36,909 nucleotides of DNA, from assembly GCA_964578835.1 (NCBI GenBank), contig CAZOEL010000072.1, positions 1 to 36,909 of the forward strand, in the 5' to 3' direction. A program made the translations under genes and the position numbers. The notes beneath the pieces were generated by a model. That model saw nothing but the letters and a program-made list of their open reading frames with translations. It made no database searches and was not told where the DNA came from. This stretch comes from CAZOEL01 sp964578835. Its GTDB lineage: Bacteria > Desulfobacterota > Syntrophobacteria > Syntrophobacterales > Syntrophobacteraceae. Within the stretch, counting starts at the first letter, position 1. The number at the start of each line of letters is the position of its first letter. This document shows, piece after piece, positions 8,403 through 16,578 of this stretch.

Positions 8403-9929
8403 ATGATTTCAAAATCCTACACCTGCAGTCTTCTGGGCATCGATGCGCTTCTGGTGGAAGTCGAGGTGGATCTCTCACCGGGCTTGCCTTATTTTGCGAC
8501 CGTCGGCTTGCCGGACAGCATCGTTAGAGAAAGCAAGGATCGGGTCAAGACAGCCGTGCAAAATAGCGGGTATCCGTTTCCAACCGAGAGGATAACGGTA
8601 AACCTGGCCCCGGCACACATAAAGAAGGAAGGAGCGGGCTTCGATCTTCCCATAGCCGTGGGGATCCTTGCCGCCATGGGGCTTGTGAGCAGAGCGAGCG
8701 TGGAAGAGTCTGTCATGGTGGGAGAGCTCTCGCTCGACGGCAGAGTCAAGCCTGTAGCCGGATGCCTTTCCATGGCGATACAGGCCAGGAAATGCGGCTA
8801 CCGAAGGATGCTCCTCCCCGCGGAGAATGCTCCCGAAGCCGCAGTAACCGACGGCATCGACGCTCTTCCCGTAAATCACCTCTCGGAAGTCGTGAATTAT
8901 CTGAACTCTCAAGCCGATATCCTCCCCGCCGCTTTTGATCGCAACGGCATATGGTCTTTTGAATCCGGCGAGGAGCCGGACTTTGAAGAAGTCAAAGGTC
9001 AGGAGCACGCCAAGAGGGGTCTGGAGGTGGCGGCTGCGGGAGGACACAATATCTTGATGATCGGTCCGCCGGGGTCCGGGAAGACGATGTTGGCTCAGCG
9101 CTTGCCCGGAATCCTTCCTTTTTTGAGCTTCGAGGAGGCCCTCGAGACTTCAAAGATTTTCAGCGTCGCAGGGCTCCTTCAGGATAAGCCCCTGATGATC
9201 AAACGCCCATTCAGGGCTCCGCACCACACCATATCGGATGCGGGGCTCATTGGTGGAGGGCACGTTCCCCGGCCGGGCGAGGTGAGCCTTGCCCACAACG
9301 GCGTGCTATTCCTCGACGAATTCCCGGAATTCAGGAGAAACATCCTGGACCTTCTGAGGCAGCCCCTAGAAGACGGGCAGGTCACCATTGCTCGAGCGAC
9401 CATATCCCTGACTTACCCCGCCCAGTTTATGCTCATTGGCGCCATGAACCCATGCCCCTGCGGGTTTTCAGGCGACGCCACGAGAGCTTGCATCTGCTCG
9501 CCTCATTCCACACAACGCTACAGAGGCCGCATCTCGGGCCCCATTTTAGATCGAATCGACCTGCACCTCGAAGTCCCTGCCGTTCGCTACGAAGACCTCA
9601 GCTCATCTCATTCTCCCGAGCCTTCCTCGGCCATCCGGCAAAGAGTTATTGCCGCGAGAAAAAGGCAGCTCGAGAGGTTCTCAAACGATCTCATCTATTC
9701 CAATGCTCTCATGAAACCGCGCCACATAAAGAAATACTGCGCTATCGACTCTGCCGGCCAGGCTCTTCTCGAGCAGGCTGTTCAAAGACTCGGCCTCAGC
9801 GCAAGGGCGTATCACCGCATCCTCAAGGTCGCCAGAACCATTGCGGATCTCGAAGATCAGGAGAACATAGCTCCGAATCATCTGCTCGAAGCCATTCAGT
9901 ACAGGACTTTGGACCGCAAGATGTTTTGA
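8403..9929 (+). CDS. YifB/ComM family Mg chelatase-like AAA+ ATPase
   Basis: Full-length family member of 508 aa, close to the usual 500-510. The chosen ATG begins MISKSYTCSLLGIDALLVEV, exactly where family members start; AAGGAGAA lies about 14 bases upstream. Domains: N-terminal ChlI/Lon-S16-like fold (about 1-170, with GLPDxxVRESKDRV and the VNLAPAHIKKEG block), AAA+ core with Walker A GPPGSGKT (221-228), Walker B LFLDEFPE, and the C-terminal Mg-chelatase C domain with a Cys cluster (CPCGFSGD...CICSP). In Vibrio and Haemophilus the orthologue ComM is a hexameric helicase that aids branch migration during natural transformation. Whether this organism is competent cannot be told from the window. 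The corA remnant follows on the same strand within 50 bp. Confidence 0.93.
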   Translation: MISKSYTCSLLGIDALLVEVEVDLSPGLPYFATVGLPDSIVRESKDRVKTAVQNSGYPFPTERITVNLAPAHIKKEGAGFDLPIAVGILAAMGLVSRASVEESVMVGELSLDGRVKPVAGCLSMAIQARKCGYRRMLLPAENAPEAAVTDGIDALPVNHLSEVVNYLNSQADILPAAFDRNGIWSFESGEEPDFEEVKGQEHAKRGLEVAAAGGHNILMIGPPGSGKTMLAQRLPGILPFLSFEEALETSKIFSVAGLLQDKPLMIKRPFRAPHHTISDAGLIGGGHVPRPGEVSLAHNGVLFLDEFPEFRRNILDLLRQPLEDGQVTIARATISLTYPAQFMLIGAMNPCPCGFSGDATRACICSPHSTQRYRGRISGPILDRIDLHLEVPAVRYEDLSSSHSPEPSSAIRQRVIAARKRQLERFSNDLIYSNALMKPRHIKKYCAIDSAGQALLEQAVQRLGLSARAYHRILKVARTIADLEDQENIAPNHLLEAIQYRTLDRKMF

Positions 9930-9972
9930 ACGCCCGGTCACCATTGCGGGAATATTGCTGAAGGGAATCATC

Positions 9973-10341
9973 ATGCCGAAACGGACCAGAAGAAAGATTT
10001 TGGACCGCGTCGGTCTTCCCCTTGGTGCGCTCGTGTATACCGGGGAGAGAAGAGATGACGAGTCCAAGATCATCACCATAGAGACGCTCCGCGATATCCT
10101 CACAGAAATGCTCGATCTCTACCTTTCGAGCGTGAGCAACCGTCTCAATCCCGTCATGAAAGTCCTCACCATCATTGCGACCGTTTTCATACCCCTCACC
10201 TTTATTGCAGGCATCTACGGGATGAACTTCCATTACATGCCGGAGCTCGAATGGAAATGGGGATACCCTGCCTCCCTCCTCCTCATGCTTTTCATTGCCA
10301 TCGTCATGCTTATCGGCTTCAGGGCCAAGAAATGGATTTAG
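9973..10341 (+). CDS. Internally deleted CorA-type Mg2+ transporter (122 aa)
   Basis: CorA is a pentameric inner-membrane Mg2+/Co2+ channel of about 320-350 aa. Here the first 33 residues match a CorA N-terminus (VGLPLGALVYTGERRDD; compare the known GLPPGTLVYTG). They run directly, in frame, into the end of the stalk helix (TIETLRDILTEMLDLYLSSV), TM1, the selectivity motif YGMNF (82-86), the conserved MPELEWKWGYP loop and TM2 (about 98-117). About 200-230 residues of the cytoplasmic funnel are therefore missing without a frameshift. The pore motif and both membrane helices are intact and the C-terminus ends in the usual basic residues KKWI. It may be a relic, or a short membrane protein still made. 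The ATG at 9973 is preceded by GAAGGGAA; an upstream ATG at 9955 is less likely. Confidence 0.75.
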   Translation: MPKRTRRKILDRVGLPLGALVYTGERRDDESKIITIETLRDILTEMLDLYLSSVSNRLNPVMKVLTIIATVFIPLTFIAGIYGMNFHYMPELEWKWGYPASLLLMLFIAIVMLIGFRAKKWI

Positions 10342-10483
10342 CGCGGCGGGTTGGGATGAATTAGAATAAGAATATGGTGATTTGCACGAAGAAAATCTAA
10401 TTGAGCCGCTTTTTGCCGCCCTCCTTGTCGGGCGACGGAGAAGCGCCCGATGGCCGGTTGGTGTGGTATGGAAGGAGCGTTGC

Positions 10484-12061
10484 GTGAGACGCATTTTGAA
10501 GCCCGGTCATAATTGCTGGGATATAGCCGCGGTCCGCCGAGCAGGTCTGCTGATTGACGGGAAAGAATACTATCGCGCATTTTATCGCGCAGCGGCGGAG
10601 GCGAAGAAATATATCCTCATGGCGGGATGGCAGTTCGACAGCGATGAGCGCCTGCTGCGCGGAGAAGATGCCGATGGCGTTGCAGGGGATGTCCGCCTCC
10701 TGCCGTTCCTTGATTCGCTCTGTGCGAAGAACGAGCAACTGCAGGTCTATATGCTCGCCTGGGATTACAGCCCAATCTATGTTTTGGACCGCGAATGGTT
10801 TCAGGAATTGCTGGTCAACTGGAAGACGAACGAGCGGCTTCGATTTCGCTTCGACGGTCAACATCCCGTGGGCGGAAGCCATCATCAGAAGTTCGTCGTA
10901 ATCGACGGGCGAATCGCTTTCGTTGGCGGGCTCGATCTGTGCTGCAGTCGTTGGGATGACAGCGCTCACAGACCGCACGATCCTGACCGGGTGAATTCAG
11001 ACGGTAAGTCCTATGAGCCCTTCCATGACATCCAGTCCTGCCTTGTCGGCCCAGTCGCCGAGAAGCTCACCGATCTTTTCCGAGCCAGATGGCTAGCGGC
11101 GTTCAATGAAGAGCTGAGCCTTTCCGGGCCAGCCTTGGAAAGCGAAGAGGCCGATATAGAGCCCACGATCGGAATCCCGGCTTCTCAGGCCGCCATCAGC
11201 CGAACCCAGGGATCCACCCTCGCTTCGCCCGAGGATTCCATCAAGGAGATTCGACAACTCTATCTCGACGCCATCGCTTCGGCTGAGAAGCTAATCTACA
11301 TGGAAAACCAGTATCTTAGCTCGCGGAATATCCACGATGCTCTCATCCGTCGCATGGAAGAACCGGGGCGCGAGAAGCTTCAAATCGTCATCGTCCTGCA
11401 ACGGCGGCCAAATTCTTTGATGGAGGAGATCGCCTTGGGAATCGCTCAGTCGAAGATCCTGAGCAGCCTGAAAGAGACGGCGCAGCAAACCGGGCATTCT
11501 CTGGGGATCTACTACCCGGCCTCGAAGTCGGCCAGTGGGGAGGACATCCCAACCTACATCCACTCGAAGCTCCTCATCGTGGACGATCGCTTCCTGAGCG
11601 TCGGGTCCGCCAATGCTTCGAACCGTAGCATGGGGCTCGACAGCGAGCTCAATGTCTCGTTTGAAGCCGCATCGCCGGATGATGCGGATCTCGTGGATTC
11701 CATACGGCGGGCTCGGGTGAGCCTCCTTTTTGAACATGCCGGCATTGAGAGCGAGGAAGCTTTCAAAGCTCTCGAAAGAATAGAAGGACTGGTCGACTTC
11801 CTAGATCCTATCGCGTCGAGCGAATCCCATCGGTTGAGATTCCATCCGATGGACACTTCACTGGAGCAGAATCCGGCGTTCAAAGCAGTGGTTCCGGAGG
11901 GTTTGGACCTGGATCCCTCAAAGCCGCTCTTTGAAGAAACCGCTTATGAGACATTCTCATCCAGCGGCAATGGATTCTTTGCAGGGGGAATCTCCTTTCT
12001 CACACAATGGCTCACCGGCAGAGAAGAGAAAGGGAGCGGCGCGGAGAAAGCGGAGTGTTGA
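10484..12061 (+). CDS. Phospholipase D / cardiolipin synthase-like protein with two HKD motifs
   Basis: Protein of 525 aa. I choose the GTG at 10484 because GGAAGGAG sits seven bases upstream and the protein then begins MRRILKPGHNCWDI, the usual opening of this PLD subfamily; an open frame continues upstream to 10382 without support. Two catalytic HxK(x4)D motifs are complete: H134-K136-D141 in GGSHHQKFVVID and H360-K362-D367 in YIHSKLLIVDD, each followed by a GGxDL / GSAN tail. Such enzymes hydrolyse or transfer phosphatidyl groups. The family includes membrane-lipid synthases and secreted-type phospholipases. No signal peptide or transmembrane helix is evident, and the VTT membrane domain fused to some relatives is absent. 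It ends 80 bp from the convergent glycerate kinase. Confidence 0.88.
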   Translation: MRRILKPGHNCWDIAAVRRAGLLIDGKEYYRAFYRAAAEAKKYILMAGWQFDSDERLLRGEDADGVAGDVRLLPFLDSLCAKNEQLQVYMLAWDYSPIYVLDREWFQELLVNWKTNERLRFRFDGQHPVGGSHHQKFVVIDGRIAFVGGLDLCCSRWDDSAHRPHDPDRVNSDGKSYEPFHDIQSCLVGPVAEKLTDLFRARWLAAFNEELSLSGPALESEEADIEPTIGIPASQAAISRTQGSTLASPEDSIKEIRQLYLDAIASAEKLIYMENQYLSSRNIHDALIRRMEEPGREKLQIVIVLQRRPNSLMEEIALGIAQSKILSSLKETAQQTGHSLGIYYPASKSASGEDIPTYIHSKLLIVDDRFLSVGSANASNRSMGLDSELNVSFEAASPDDADLVDSIRRARVSLLFEHAGIESEEAFKALERIEGLVDFLDPIASSESHRLRFHPMDTSLEQNPAFKAVVPEGLDLDPSKPLFEETAYETFSSSGNGFFAGGISFLTQWLTGREEKGSGAEKAEC

Positions 12062-12141
12062 GCGCTGCAGACTCCTTTCGTTGGGGGTAAGAATGTCGCC
12101 GGTTTGGTCGAGCGGAGTCAGCCGCGGGCGGCAGGTCCCGC

Positions 12142-13434
12142 TCACCATGCAAGTACGACCCGAATATCGCGCACGTTTACGCCGGTTGGACCCGTAACGA
12201 TCTCATCCCCGATTGCGCGAAAAAAGCCGTTGGAGTCGGACCGATTCCGGCTCGCCTCAACGCTCAGATCGGCTTCCAAGGATCTGCCGAGCGTCGCTCC
12301 GTCGGCAATCGCTCCCGCAGCGCTCGAGTTCCCATCGATCCCGTCGGTTCCCCCGCTCAAAACGGCCATTTGCTTTCCGGCTATGAGCTCCACGCACTCC
12401 AAAACAAAAGCCTGGTTGCGGCCTCCCTTCCCCCGACCCAGAACAGGCGATGTAAGCTCGCCTCCGGATATCACCGCAACCGGCTTTCCGAGTTGAGACG
12501 CAAGCTCGCGCTCTGCCCTTTCTACGAGATTCCCGGCCGCCTCCCGCGCGGAAAGACTATCCGGAACATCAACCACGACAACCTTCCACCCGTCGTTCTC
12601 AGCACAGCGCTTCGCCGCTTGTATCGCATCATCGTTATCAAGAAGCTTGATCCAGCTTGCCGCTCGGAATGCCGGGTTTCCCTTCTTTGGCGTCTCGGGC
12701 ACAGAACGGGCGGAGAAAAGGCTTCCAATGGATTTCGGGAGCGACGACGTCAGATTGTGCCTCTCGATAACCTCATACGCATCCTCAGCCGTTGAGTCAT
12801 CGGGCATCGAAGGTCCTGACGCCACAAACGAATCGCATCCCCGGGGGACATCGGAAACATACAGAGTCAACTGCCGGGCTGGCGCAGCGGCGACCGCGAG
12901 CCGTCCTCCTTTGACCCGAGACAGGTGTTTCCTCACGATATTGGTTTCCACAATAGTGAGCTCTCCAGTGATCAGGAGACGATTCATCTCGATCAGATCT
13001 TTGAGGCTAATTTCGTCCGTGAGCGGCAGCTCGAAGCATGCCGAAGCTCCGCCGGAAATAAGAAAGAGCGCCAGATCATTCTCGGTTGTCTTGCCAAGCA
13101 CGGTCAGCGCGCTCTTCGCAGCCTCGAGGCTTGCTTCGTTCGGCATCGGATGCCCACCCTCGAAGCTCGGCAGCCGAGGGTGCGACCAGCTCCCCAAAGC
13201 CGGGCTGACTACGACTCCGCCGGCAGGGGAAATGTCAAATCGCCCGAGAGCCTCTTCCGTCATCGGCACGGCGCTTTTGCCCATTGCGATAACCAGTATT
13301 TTTCCCCGCACGTCCCGCAAAACACCAGCAATATGATTTGATGAAATCCGATCGAGCGCCGAGCCAACGCTGCAGCTATCGAGAACAGTTCTGAAAATTT
13401 CATGCAGGTTCTTCCTGGCCATAGATATATCCAT
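12142..13434 (-). CDS. Glycerate 2-kinase, DUF4147/MOFRL family
   Basis: Enzyme of 430 aa that phosphorylates D-glycerate to 2-phosphoglycerate with ATP, feeding glycolysis from the serine/glyoxylate or glycolate routes. Both family domains are present. The N-terminal DUF4147 part has GKILVIAMGKSAVPM (44-58), GGHPMPNEAS, FLISGGASACFELP and the NIVRKHLSRVKGGRLA block. The C-terminal MOFRL domain has VISGGELT, GRGKGGRNQAFVLE and SGGTDGIDGNSSAAGA. Length is normal. The start ATG is preceded by a weak AGG; a second ATG four codons in is possible. It is convergent with the PLD gene and shows no operon partner, so local regulation is unclear. Confidence 0.92.
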   Translation of the reverse strand: MDISMARKNLHEIFRTVLDSCSVGSALDRISSNHIAGVLRDVRGKILVIAMGKSAVPMTEEALGRFDISPAGGVVVSPALGSWSHPRLPSFEGGHPMPNEASLEAAKSALTVLGKTTENDLALFLISGGASACFELPLTDEISLKDLIEMNRLLITGELTIVETNIVRKHLSRVKGGRLAVAAAPARQLTLYVSDVPRGCDSFVASGPSMPDDSTAEDAYEVIERHNLTSSLPKSIGSLFSARSVPETPKKGNPAFRAASWIKLLDNDDAIQAAKRCAENDGWKVVVVDVPDSLSAREAAGNLVERAERELASQLGKPVAVISGGELTSPVLGRGKGGRNQAFVLECVELIAGKQMAVLSGGTDGIDGNSSAAGAIADGATLGRSLEADLSVEASRNRSDSNGFFRAIGDEIVTGPTGVNVRDIRVVLAW

Positions 13435-13586
13435 ACTCGACCTCGTTCTGTCAAGAATCCCAACTGAGCTTGCTGACTGCGTTATTCCTTGCGGAAGCCT
13501 GGAAATTGGAAAATACCAATTGGCGAATTGGCAATCAAGACAGCAATTCTACAGCAGTTTTCATTTTGAACCTGATAGTTGCATAA

Positions 13587-13674
13587 CGTAGGGTGGGTGA
13601 AGCTTTATCGCGCCCGCCATTTTGCGCATAGAGCCGGTTTTTGGTGGGCGGGAAAATACTCTGCCCACCCTACG
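13587..13674. repeat. Imperfect inverted repeat with CGTAGGGTGGG ends
   Basis: The outer arms CGTAGGGTGGG and CCCACCCTACG (13587-13597 and 13664-13674) are perfectly complementary. An inner pair (GCCCGCC / GGTGGGCGG) extends the palindrome. The layout of an about 88-bp element with short terminal inverted repeats in intergenic DNA resembles a small MITE. No clear target duplication was seen. The rest of the 13435-13941 gap contains a weak intrinsic hairpin and the upstream region of the hydrolase. Confidence 0.5.
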
Positions 13675-13749
13675 CCAGCCAAAATGAGAACTGCTGGCAA
13701 TTCTAAATTTGGCCATGCTGGTGACTTGGGGAAATAAGCTCAGCTCGTC

Positions 13750-13787
13750 ATTCCGGCATGTTTCTGGCCGGAATAACGGGTTTTTTT
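13750..13787 (+). terminator. Possible intrinsic terminator
   Basis: An 8-bp stem ATTCCGGC / GCCGGAAT with a 9-nt loop (13750-13774) is followed by AACGGG and seven Ts. The form is right for plus-strand termination, but no plus-strand gene ends nearby. It may be part of a common CATTCCGGC repeat. Confidence 0.35.
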
Positions 13788-13941
13788 GAATTCGGATGAG
13801 AATAGGTCGGGCCGGGCTCCAAATTTAGAATTGCTGAGATATGGCGCGCGAACTTCATTGCTGTTTAGCTTATACTATAGAGTATCGGCAGGCTTGCAGC
13901 CTGACGCCGCCACGACAACCAACAACTTAAGGAGCGCCGTT

Positions 13942-14706
13942 ATGAAGGTGGTTTTTCTGGGAGTAGGGGAAGCATGCGATGAGAGATTGCCGAACACCTC
14001 CATCTGGATACAGACGGAGGCAGGCCATGAACGAAAATCGATTTTGCTGGACTGCGGCTTCACAGCTCCGCCTCTTTATTGGCGGCAAACCTCGGACCCG
14101 GAAGATCTCGATGCGCTCTGGATCTCCCATTTCCATGGCGACCATTTCTTTGGGACGCCCGCCCTGCTCCTGCGCTTCTGGGAGCTAAAAAGAAAGAAGC
14201 CCTTACTGATCCTCGGGCAAGCCGGCATCGAAGATCGCATATGGGGCGCTTTGGATCTGGCTTATCCGGGATTCCCGCAAAAGCTTGGCTACGAGGTGCA
14301 ATTCATCACGGCCAAAGCCGGCAAGCCCGAAGGCGCGGCAGGGCTCACCTGGCTGTTTGCCGAAAATGGCCACCCTCAGCCCGATCTTGCCGTGCGGATC
14401 GAAGACGGCAGGCATCGCGTCTTCTACAGCGGCGATGGCGCGCCTACCCAGCAAACCCTTGACCTCGCTCGAGGATGCGATCTTATCATCCACGAATCCT
14501 TTCGGCTCGAAGATACGACCCCGGGCCACGGCACAATCCGGCGCTCTGTCGATTTCGCCCGCGAAGCCGGCGCGCCTGCGCTCGCTCTCGTGCACGTGCA
14601 GCGCGATGAGCGAAGAGAGCGCTATCAGGAGATCGTGGAATTTATCAAAGAGATAGAAGGTGTTAACGCGATCATGCCAGAGCCTGGAGACGAGATCTCT
14701 CTTTGA
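13942..14706 (+). CDS. Metallo-beta-lactamase-fold hydrolase (RNase Z-like)
   Basis: Protein of 254 aa. The start at 13942 is chosen because AAGGAG lies eight bases upstream and the protein opens with the family's first strand MKVVFLGVGEA. The metal-binding motif HFHGDH (His63, His65, Asp67, His68) is complete, followed by YSGDGAPT (third ligand Asp) and the distal His near HESF/GHGT. The overall spacing is like RNase Z/elaC-type and related MBL phosphodiesterases, but the exosite arm of true tRNase Z is not evident, so the substrate is open. Cytoplasmic, no signal. A lone gene; a decayed regulatory locus follows. Confidence 0.85.
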   Translation: MKVVFLGVGEACDERLPNTSIWIQTEAGHERKSILLDCGFTAPPLYWRQTSDPEDLDALWISHFHGDHFFGTPALLLRFWELKRKKPLLILGQAGIEDRIWGALDLAYPGFPQKLGYEVQFITAKAGKPEGAAGLTWLFAENGHPQPDLAVRIEDGRHRVFYSGDGAPTQQTLDLARGCDLIIHESFRLEDTTPGHGTIRRSVDFAREAGAPALALVHVQRDERRERYQEIVEFIKEIEGVNAIMPEPGDEISL

Positions 14707-14844
14707 GCGCAGGGAGCTTCTAGAAATCCAGGCTTTTCCATCGATCGATGAGCCGCCTTCCTTTTGCATGTCCATCGAACATACGGCATCTTTTCAGAAA
14801 TCCAGTTCAATGGTATTCTCCCGGTACAAAATAACACGACATAA

Positions 14845-15062
14845 GTGGACTCCAGGCCCAAAGCCCACTACATGACCTACTTTCAGCCTTGGGAGCTAGA
14901 AGTCTACCGCCTCATCGGCATGGGCCTCGGCACGAACGAAATCGCCTGCAAACTGAACTTGATCGTAAAAAACATCGACTCTTACCGCGAGCGGCTGAAA
15001 CCCTGTTGCATTGGCTGTGCGGAAGAGTTATCTCAATGGTGACATGTTACTTGCTGGAGAGG
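14845..15062 (+). pseudogene. LuxR/NarL-type response regulator C-terminal relic
   Basis: Plus-strand translation gives FQPWELEVYRLIGMGLGTNE, IACKLNLIVKNIDSYRERLK and AEELSQW: the GerE/LuxR helix-turn-helix (known pattern LTPRELEVxxLIGxGLxTxEIAxxLxLSVKTVExxRxxI). The reading frame stops at AEELSQW, but the likely continuation TCYLLER is found after a one-base shift, ending at about 15062. The receiver domain is missing. The recognition-helix serine and threonine (SVKT) are changed to IVKN. It is therefore a dead fragment of a DNA-binding response regulator, directly upstream of the mazE-like gene. Confidence 0.75.
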
Positions 15063-15069
15063 ATGAGCA

Positions 15070-15285
15070 ATGGCAATGAGCACATCGGAGAAGACGGCAA
15101 AATACCGGGAGAGATTGCGTGCGCATGGTCTTAGACCTGTTCAGATTTGGGTGCCGGATACTCGGTCTGAGGCTCTGGCGGAAGAGGTCAGACGACAGTC
15201 TTTGAGGGTCAGCCGGAAAGATGATTCAGATTTAATGGATGAGCTCGATATCGCCGCGGCCCAAACCGAGGACTGGACATGGTGA
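15070..15285 (+). CDS. MazE-family antitoxin (DUF3018-like)
   Basis: Antitoxin of 71 aa that should bind and neutralise the MazF-like toxin encoded next and repress their shared promoter, as in other type II systems. The sequence EKTAKYRERLRAHGLRPVQI, then WVPDTRSEALAEEVRRQ, is the characteristic short form of antitoxin MazE family proteins with an N-terminal DNA-binding part, and the acidic tail (DELDIAAAQTEDW) is the usual toxin-binding segment. GGAGAGGATGAG precedes the ATG. It overlaps the toxin start by seven bases (ATGGTGA), so the two are translationally coupled. Confidence 0.87.
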   Translation: MAMSTSEKTAKYRERLRAHGLRPVQIWVPDTRSEALAEEVRRQSLRVSRKDDSDLMDELDIAAAQTEDWTW

Positions 15286-15608
15286 AGCGAGGAGATGTCG
15301 TTATTGCAGTCTTCTCAGGAGACTACGGCAAACCCAGACCTGCCGTAGTGGTTCAAACGGATTTGGCTAATCCGACGCACAGCAGCTTGGTGCTTTGCCC
15401 CATCACGAGTCATCTTGAGAATGCGCCTTTGTTTCGACTCGAAGTGACGCCCACTCGGGAGAACAGCCTGGAGAAGGCTTGCCAGATCATGGTTGACAAG
15501 ATCACTATGGTTCGAAGAGGCAGAGTGCGGCAGGTAATTGGACGACTTGACGAAGACACGATGATTCGAGTCAACCGCTCATTGGCTTTTTGGCTAGGAT
15601 TAGGCTGA
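15279..15608 (+). CDS. MazF/PemK-family mRNA interferase toxin
   Basis: Toxin of 109 aa. By family knowledge it cleaves RNA at short specific sequences when released from its antitoxin. MVKRGDVVIAVFSGDYGKPR (1-20) contains the conserved RGDV..v...GDxGKpRPAVV loop, with catalytic-type Arg in the first block. LCPITSH gives the conserved Thr strand, and the C-terminal GRLDEDTMIRVNRSLAFWLG is the usual helix. Length is normal and no lesion is seen, so the pair should be functional. It sits between two fragments of a broken two-component locus, which suggests insertion or retention during decay of the neighbours. Confidence 0.9.
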   Translation: MVKRGDVVIAVFSGDYGKPRPAVVVQTDLANPTHSSLVLCPITSHLENAPLFRLEVTPTRENSLEKACQIMVDKITMVRRGRVRQVIGRLDEDTMIRVNRSLAFWLGLG

Positions 15609-16418
15609 GAGATTCCGCCTCGACCAATTCTATGCGCCGCTCTACACCGCGAGGAATCTCTTCATCGCTATAGCGGCCGTGCCGCTTCTCCTGGTCGTTC
15701 CTTTGACGGGACGAATCAGCTCGGCCATAAACCAAGCCGCTCAAGGAGTTGATGAACTGGAGCGAGAGATCATGGAGATCACGGATCGGGAGCGCCAGAG
15801 GTAGACCAGGATCTGCGCGACGATCTTTGCTCGCATTTGATCGTGATCGAGGTCCTGAGCGAAGTCCTCAAGCGAAAGCTGCAGCAGGATTCCTCGGAAG
15901 AAGCCGAGTACGCGGGCAAGATCCGGGCGCTCATAAGCGAAGCCATCGAAAAGGCGAGGGAACTTGCAAGAGGCTTGTGTCCCGTTCACTTGGTGGCCTA
16001 TGGGTTGGAGTCCGCCCTTGAGGAGCTGTGCGCGAACGTCAGCGAACTCCTCCAAATACCGTGTCGGCGTCTCTGCAAGGAGAGCGTCCTCATCCATGAC
16101 AATACCGTGGCGACCCATCTATTCTACATCGCCCGCGAAGCCGCGCAAAACGCGGTGAAGCACGGCATGCCTGAGCGCATCGCCATCGAGCTGTCGTCCC
16201 GGGACGGCCTCGTCACGCTAACAATCACCGATAACGGCCGGTGAATGCCCGAAGAGCCCCCCGCCAAGGGCATGGGACTGCGCATCATGAACCATCGCGC
16301 CGAGATGATCGGGGCTTCTTTCGAGGTCTATCGACATCCCGAGGGAGGCGCCGTTGTCCAATGCCGAGTCAAGGAGCCTGTAAGAAAGGAGACTGTCCAT
16401 GGCGAAGTCGAAGAGTGA
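15607..16418 (+). pseudogene. UhpB/NarX-type sensor histidine kinase, inactivated
   Basis: The remnant starts right after mazF with a transmembrane-like segment (NLFIAIAAVPLLLVVPL) and the dimerisation lead EIMEITDRERQR, then hits TAG at 15802. One base of shift restores DQDLRDDLCSHLIVIEVL (HisKA_3), on through ELARGLCPVHL to the HATPase N-box REAAQNAVKH and TITDNGR. A TGA at 16242-16244 replaces the Gly of the DNGRG box, and the frame continues MPEEPPAKGMGLRIMNHRAE to 16418. At least three lesions are thus visible: a one-base deletion near 15801, replacement of the phospho-acceptor His by Arg (DLRDD at 15816-15818, where the family has DLHDD), and a nonsense codon. The kinase is dead. Confidence 0.85.
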
Positions 16419-16539
16419 AACCGAACCGGGGAAGCAAGTCAGAATCATGCTCGTTGACGATCATCCCGTCTTCCGGTTGGGACTTCGCGAGCTCATTCAG
16501 CAGGAAAAGGTTGTCATGTTAAGTAATTATAATCATTAA
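16399..16539 (+). pseudogene. Truncated NarL-type response regulator (receiver N-terminus only)
   Basis: Begins MAKSKSETEPGKQVRIMLVD and continues DHPVFRLGLRELIQQEKVV, the first strand, acidic pocket (VDDH) and first helix of a NarL-class receiver. Similarity stops at about 16515, where the DNA turns A+T-rich, and a TAA closes the frame at 16537. The start overlaps the end of the kinase remnant, as in intact operons. The break point lies about 60 bp from the end of the methyltransferase/nuclease island, so arrival of that island, or a linked deletion, probably removed the rest. Confidence 0.8.
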
Positions 16540-16578
16540 GATTGAACTTATTAGAAAGCATGCCGGGAATGGAATGGG

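Noticed and set aside
13750..13787. Terminator as proof of a plus-strand gene upstream
   Set aside because: No coding signal on the plus strand between 13435 and 13750; the hairpin may belong to a common CATTCCGGC repeat.
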